Virus record (IMG/VR): IMGVR_UViG_3300037041_001150
Coordinates: 1-35,718 of that record
Source: a virus
DNA length: 35,718 nucleotides
Strand: one strand, 5' to 3'
In this document: in pieces, positions 30,619 to 35,718 of the stretch
Layout of the letters: each line of letters begins with the position of its first letter
Position numbering within the stretch: the first letter of the stretch is position 1
Notes under the pieces: model-generated
Seen by the model: only the letters and a program-made list of their open reading frames with translations
Database searches by the model: none
What the model was told of the DNA's origin: nothing
Made by a program: the position numbers and the translations under genes

Positions 30619-31362
30619 ATGACAACTGACTTAGAAAATACAATTGAATATTATAAGGACTTGCTGCTTTATCAGTATATCAACTTGCCTAAAGCAAGGG
30701 CTGTTACCGGACTTCTTTGCTCTCAGGCTCTAGTCGATTTGCTGCCCGTAGAAATGGATGAATCGTTTGATATTGAAACCGCGACAGGTCCACAGCTTGA
30801 CATCCTGGGTGAATATATCGGCTTCAGCCGAAATATAAACACTCAAATAACAAGAGACTATTTCACGTTTGATGATAACGTAATACCTTCTAGCGATCTT
30901 TTTGGCTTCACCGACTACACCGATCCATCATTAAATGCCAATGCTGCCATGTATGCCTATGTTAATTACACTTCCTCAGTGTCAACACTAAGTGATTCTG
31001 AATATAGGCTGTTACTCAAGCTAAAAGCACTTTTGAACATTTCATCAAACACCCTTTACGAAATGAACAATATTCTTTATGACTTCTTTGGAACTGATTT
31101 GATCTTATGTGATCAGCTTGATATGTCATTGTCATATTTTGTTAATCCTAATATCTCTAGAATTATCAGCATTGCAAACGAACAAAACCTACTGCCAAAA
31201 CCTATGGGTGTTTTGATCAGTGGTGTTTTTGAAAGCAGCGATCCCACTAAAGTATGGGGTTGGTCTGACTACATTATAGATTCAGGATTTACAACTTCCT
31301 TTAGTGATTATGTGACAGGTGAATCGGATGCAACATTCTTAAGTTATTTAGACAGGATTTAA
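30619..31362 (+). CDS. Baseplate wedge/tail-fibre connector (DUF2612), 247 aa
   Basis: The start (DLENTIEYYKDLLLYQYINLPKARAVTGLLCSQALVDLLP, then FDIETATGPQLDILGEYIGFSR) is the clear DUF2612 pattern. This family is the gpI-like wedge end that attaches tail fibres in many myoviruses. The rest is mixed alpha/beta (DSEYRLLLKLKALLNISSNTLYEMNNILYDFFG). Position directly after the J-type gene and before the fibre genes agrees. No collagen-like triplet is seen here. Confidence 0.85.
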   Translation: MTTDLENTIEYYKDLLLYQYINLPKARAVTGLLCSQALVDLLPVEMDESFDIETATGPQLDILGEYIGFSRNINTQITRDYFTFDDNVIPSSDLFGFTDYTDPSLNANAAMYAYVNYTSSVSTLSDSEYRLLLKLKALLNISSNTLYEMNNILYDFFGTDLILCDQLDMSLSYFVNPNISRIISIANEQNLLPKPMGVLISGVFESSDPTKVWGWSDYIIDSGFTTSFSDYVTGESDATFLSYLDRI

Positions 31363-31363
31363 T

Positions 31364-32092
31364 ATGGCAAAAATTATAACCAAGCTTCAAAAGGTTTTTG
31401 GTTCGACAGGGCCGACAGGCGTCTTAGGGCAATTTGGATCTTACAAGGAAAATACGCCAACATATAGCGATGATGTTGAAACCATCCAAGCACTGAATGA
31501 GTATGGCGATGGTATTGCTTCTGCGCTAGTTAACGGTGCACCACCAACCATTCAAGACGTTAACGGGCTTTTCTACGTCATATCAAAGCAAATTGCTTAT
31601 CTCATGCAACAAGGCATCCCGGAATGGGACGCAGCTACAAACTATTTCATCGGTTCGTTTGTGACTAGACCGAGTGGAACTGACGGGGAAATATTCATGT
31701 CCGTTGCAAACGACAACTTGAATAATGCGCTGACAGACACAACAAAATGGATGATCTACAAGTCAAACAAAATGACATCATATACAGCATCTAATTCCTA
31801 CAGTGTCGCTTATGACGACGCCTACATCAATTACAGTTTTGCAAGCGCAGGAGCTATCATCCTTCCTGAACCTGTGGCGACAAATAAAGGTAGGACAGTT
31901 TATATTTCCAATTCATCTGCATACAACCATACTTTAACTATCAGCGCACTTGGTACTCCATACGGTCAAATAGATGGGCAGCAATATGTGTATCTAAGAA
32001 CAACTTCAGTTATTCCTGGGACATTTTCTAAATTTATTTCAAATGGTGCATCTTGGGACGTTATCGATGCATTTTCCTTACAATATTCTTAA
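31364..32092 (+). CDS. Tail fibre-type protein, paralogue 1 of 3, 242 aa
   Basis: The first ~130 residues follow a pattern shared by all three successive genes: K-x-QK-x-F, FGSxK--PxYSxD, IQxLNE/A, PxIQDxN, Q-AYLxQ-GIPEW-A-T-YxIGS, then an ALTDxTKWM ending. This is a baseplate-attached fibre N-terminus seen in many phages. The C-terminal ~100 residues differ between paralogues and probably contact receptors. Bases 31400-31420 encode GSTGPTG where the paralogues have CGD-type sequence, another collagen-like replacement. The gene starts one base after the DUF2612 stop. Confidence 0.8.
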   Translation: MAKIITKLQKVFGSTGPTGVLGQFGSYKENTPTYSDDVETIQALNEYGDGIASALVNGAPPTIQDVNGLFYVISKQIAYLMQQGIPEWDAATNYFIGSFVTRPSGTDGEIFMSVANDNLNNALTDTTKWMIYKSNKMTSYTASNSYSVAYDDAYINYSFASAGAIILPEPVATNKGRTVYISNSSAYNHTLTISALGTPYGQIDGQQYVYLRTTSVIPGTFSKFISNGASWDVIDAFSLQYS

Positions 32093-32109
32093 GAATAGGT
32101 TTTTAACAT

Positions 32110-32748
32110 ATGGCAAAATTAACAGTTAAAGCACAAAAGATATTCTGTGGTGACGTTTCACCAAATAATGTTGTCAGTGTGTTTGGATCTAACAAGGCGG
32201 GTAGTCCAGCCTATTCTTCCGATCCCGACACCATTCAAAGCCTATCGGCATGGACAGAAGGATGGTCACAAGCGGTGATCACTAACTCAGCGCCTTCGAT
32301 CCAGGATATGAATTCATTTTTCTTTGTGGCAACACGTCAACTTGCGTATTTGCTGCAAGGCGGCATCGGTGAATGGAATGCAGCGATTACTTATTATATT
32401 GGCTCTTTGGTTAATGATGGACTAGGAACAATCTATAAATCGATTGTTGACGATAACATCAATAATGCTTTAACCGATGCTACAAAATGGATGAACTATC
32501 AGAGTAACACGTCAAGAGATGTTTCAGCAGATGCTTACACTGTGGTAAACGGAGATCAAGCTTTTACATGGCCAAGCGGAGCGACGGGACCTGCAGACAT
32601 GTTCGGTAATATTCCTGCAGCAAGTGCAGCGAATAAAGGAAGAAAATTTGTGCTGGCAGATTTGCATGATCCAGCCACAAACGTGGTTGAAGTTCTAATT
32701 TCCAGTGGATCAGCATATTTTGCTGATAGCATCAGTGTTATAACCTAA
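32110..32748 (+). CDS. Tail fibre-type protein, paralogue 2 of 3, 212 aa
   Basis: The N-terminal domain is like its neighbours: AQKIFCGDVSPNNV, FGSNKAGSPAYSSDPDTIQSL, PSIQDMNSFFFVATRQLAYLLQGGIGEWNA, then ALTDATKWMNYQS. The C-terminal part is shorter and different. It includes SGATGPADM (bases 32578-32595), a short collagen-like piece absent from the other two. ATG is preceded by AGGTTTTTAACAT. Such tandem fibre genes are often a source of alternative receptor-binding tips. Whether all three are used in the same particle is unknown. Confidence 0.8.
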   Translation: MAKLTVKAQKIFCGDVSPNNVVSVFGSNKAGSPAYSSDPDTIQSLSAWTEGWSQAVITNSAPSIQDMNSFFFVATRQLAYLLQGGIGEWNAAITYYIGSLVNDGLGTIYKSIVDDNINNALTDATKWMNYQSNTSRDVSADAYTVVNGDQAFTWPSGATGPADMFGNIPAASAANKGRKFVLADLHDPATNVVEVLISSGSAYFADSISVIT

Positions 32749-32767
32749 TATTTTGGATTGAATAAAA

Positions 32768-33463
32768 ATGGCAAAAATAACTAGAAAAAATCAAAAAGTA
32801 TTTTGTGGCGACACTCCTGTTACCGGCATTGTTGCTCAATTCGGGTCGCTCAAGGCTACTGCACCGATTTATTCATCTGATCCCGACATAGTTCAAGCTT
32901 TACCAGCTTGGGGTGAGGGATGGGCCTCAGCTATGATAAATAACTATCTGCCAGCAATTCAAGATTTGAATGCGCTTATATTTATCATCACAAGACAACT
33001 CGCCTACCTATTTCAAAGTGGTGTGCCTGAGTGGAATGCAGGGACCACTTACTATATCGGATCGATGGTGAGTGATGGGCTTGGCGGTATTTATAAATCA
33101 GTAATCGACACAAATCTCAATCAAGCACTTACAGATTCAACTAAATGGCTCAATTATCAAAGCATCAAGCAAACTGAAATCGGTGACAACTATGCGGTGC
33201 TGAATGCTGACTATCTCATTAGATGGTCTCAGGGAGCTACAACCGCAAGTAAAAGAACTGTAACCCTTCCAACACCATCAGCAGCACTCAAGGGAAGGAA
33301 TGTAATTGTCAAGGCGATAAGTTTGACGGGTAGCTATCCGATCTTAGTTGTTACCAATGATGCATCAAAAATAAACAATCAAACAAACATTTCCATGGCA
33401 CAGTATAAGTCAAAACACTTTTATTGCGACGGTACTAGATGGACATGTTTAGGAGACTATTAA
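32768..33463 (+). CDS. Tail fibre-type protein, paralogue 3 of 3, 231 aa
   Basis: The common domain is again clear: QKVFCGDTPVTGIVAQFGSLKATAPIYSSDPDIVQALPAWGEGW, PAIQDLNALIFIITRQLAYLFQSGVPEWNAGTTYYIGSMV, ALTDSTKWLNYQS. The C-terminal ~90 residues form a separate small beta domain (TVTLPTPSAALKGRNVIVKAI...). No collagen-like triplets are present. The gene ends one base before the next ATG. Sharing of the first two thirds with its neighbours and divergence at the end is the pattern expected for receptor-binding paralogues. Confidence 0.8.
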   Translation: MAKITRKNQKVFCGDTPVTGIVAQFGSLKATAPIYSSDPDIVQALPAWGEGWASAMINNYLPAIQDLNALIFIITRQLAYLFQSGVPEWNAGTTYYIGSMVSDGLGGIYKSVIDTNLNQALTDSTKWLNYQSIKQTEIGDNYAVLNADYLIRWSQGATTASKRTVTLPTPSAALKGRNVIVKAISLTGSYPILVVTNDASKINNQTNISMAQYKSKHFYCDGTRWTCLGDY

Positions 33464-33464
33464 A

Positions 33465-33802
33465 ATGGCAAACTTAGATTTTATAACAACGGATTGTGAG
33501 GATTTGGCTTGTCATACGGGGGTTACCTTTGAGGCTGATTTACTGTTTACAAATGAGTGCAGTGGTGTTCCCGATGATTTGACCGGATATACTTGCAGCA
33601 TGAAAATTTATTACGGTGTGGAAACTGCAATACTCGATACAATTACGGGTGATATGACGCAAGCTGATAACGGTTTGGTCAGCTTTTCAATACCGGCAAG
33701 TAAAACGCAAACTTATGATACTGGCATTTATAAACACAATATTGATTTAACCCTTGGCAGTACAGTTTACAGAATTGCACAAGGATTTTTTGAGGTGAGC
33801 GA

Positions 33803-33806
<4 letters not shown>
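33465..33806 (+). CDS. Small beta-sandwich baseplate/fibre protein (BppU-like N-terminal pattern), 113 aa
   Basis: The protein has the form of a beta-sandwich often seen at the base of phage fibres. A strand pair around [32 protein letters not shown] is followed by [43 protein letters not shown]. Related proteins in many phages end with the same 'GxYxYDLxLT...R-L-xG-F-V' pattern. It may attach the collagen-like fibre whose ATG overlaps its stop (ATGA). Two cysteines near residues 11 and 16 (CEDLACH) could form a pair. The assignment is tentative. Confidence 0.65.

Positions 33807-35718
<1,912 letters not shown>

Overview
The window is a 35.7 kb internal piece of a contractile-tailed (myovirus-type) phage or prophage. 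It holds a large terminase, a DUF1073-type portal, an HK97-fold-type major capsid protein, a sheath, a tube, a tail assembly chaperone with a frameshift, a tape measure protein and a full baseplate set, in canonical order. Both edges cut through genes. Nothing fixes the host. A good sigma70-like promoter, Shine-Dalgarno sites of AAGG/GAGG type and a lipoprotein with a lipobox fit an ordinary bacterium, perhaps Gram-negative. No integrase, lysin or replicase lies inside the window. No tRNA gene was seen, and no stretch longer than 300 bases lacks a gene.

Layout. 1-1441: end of an early operon (Gp157-like protein, RecT annealing protein) closed by a hairpin terminator. 1551-3432: small accessory genes in alternating orientation, including a tandem pair of 103-aa paralogues. 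3503-6349: rightward run of small genes, including a Zn-binding protein, a MazG-like pyrophosphohydrolase, tiny membrane proteins, a lipoprotein behind a promoter with a perfect 16-bp palindrome at the expected start point, and a small HTH protein. 10833-6407: leftward operon of eight overlapping genes (Fis-like HTH, two clear GT2-type enzymes, a caspase-clan-like protein, a methyltransferase, a third probable glycosyltransferase, an HNH nuclease and a RuvC-like resolvase). 10930-13736: putative DNA-modification module (ParB-domain protein, TET-associated-type glycosyltransferase, ParB-methyltransferase), in which the glycosyltransferase is bracketed by a 404-bp direct repeat. 13738-22473: packaging, head and neck genes. 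22487-35718: tail, baseplate, three paralogous fibre-type proteins and a long collagen-like fibre cut by the window end.

Two themes stand out. First, a candidate base-modification cassette has a glycosyltransferase that homologous recombination between the flanking repeats could remove. Second, Gly-X-Thr collagen-like triplets occur not only in the long fibre but also as a 13-triplet tail on a capsid cement-type protein and as short inserts in the sheath, the baseplate J protein and two fibre paralogues. Because Gly-X-Thr is a known kind of O-glycosylation substrate elsewhere, the leftward glycosyltransferase operon may decorate the virion. That link is inference.

Coordinates and residue counts were worked out by hand from the sequence. 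Family assignments rest on recognised motifs and gene order, not on database searches.
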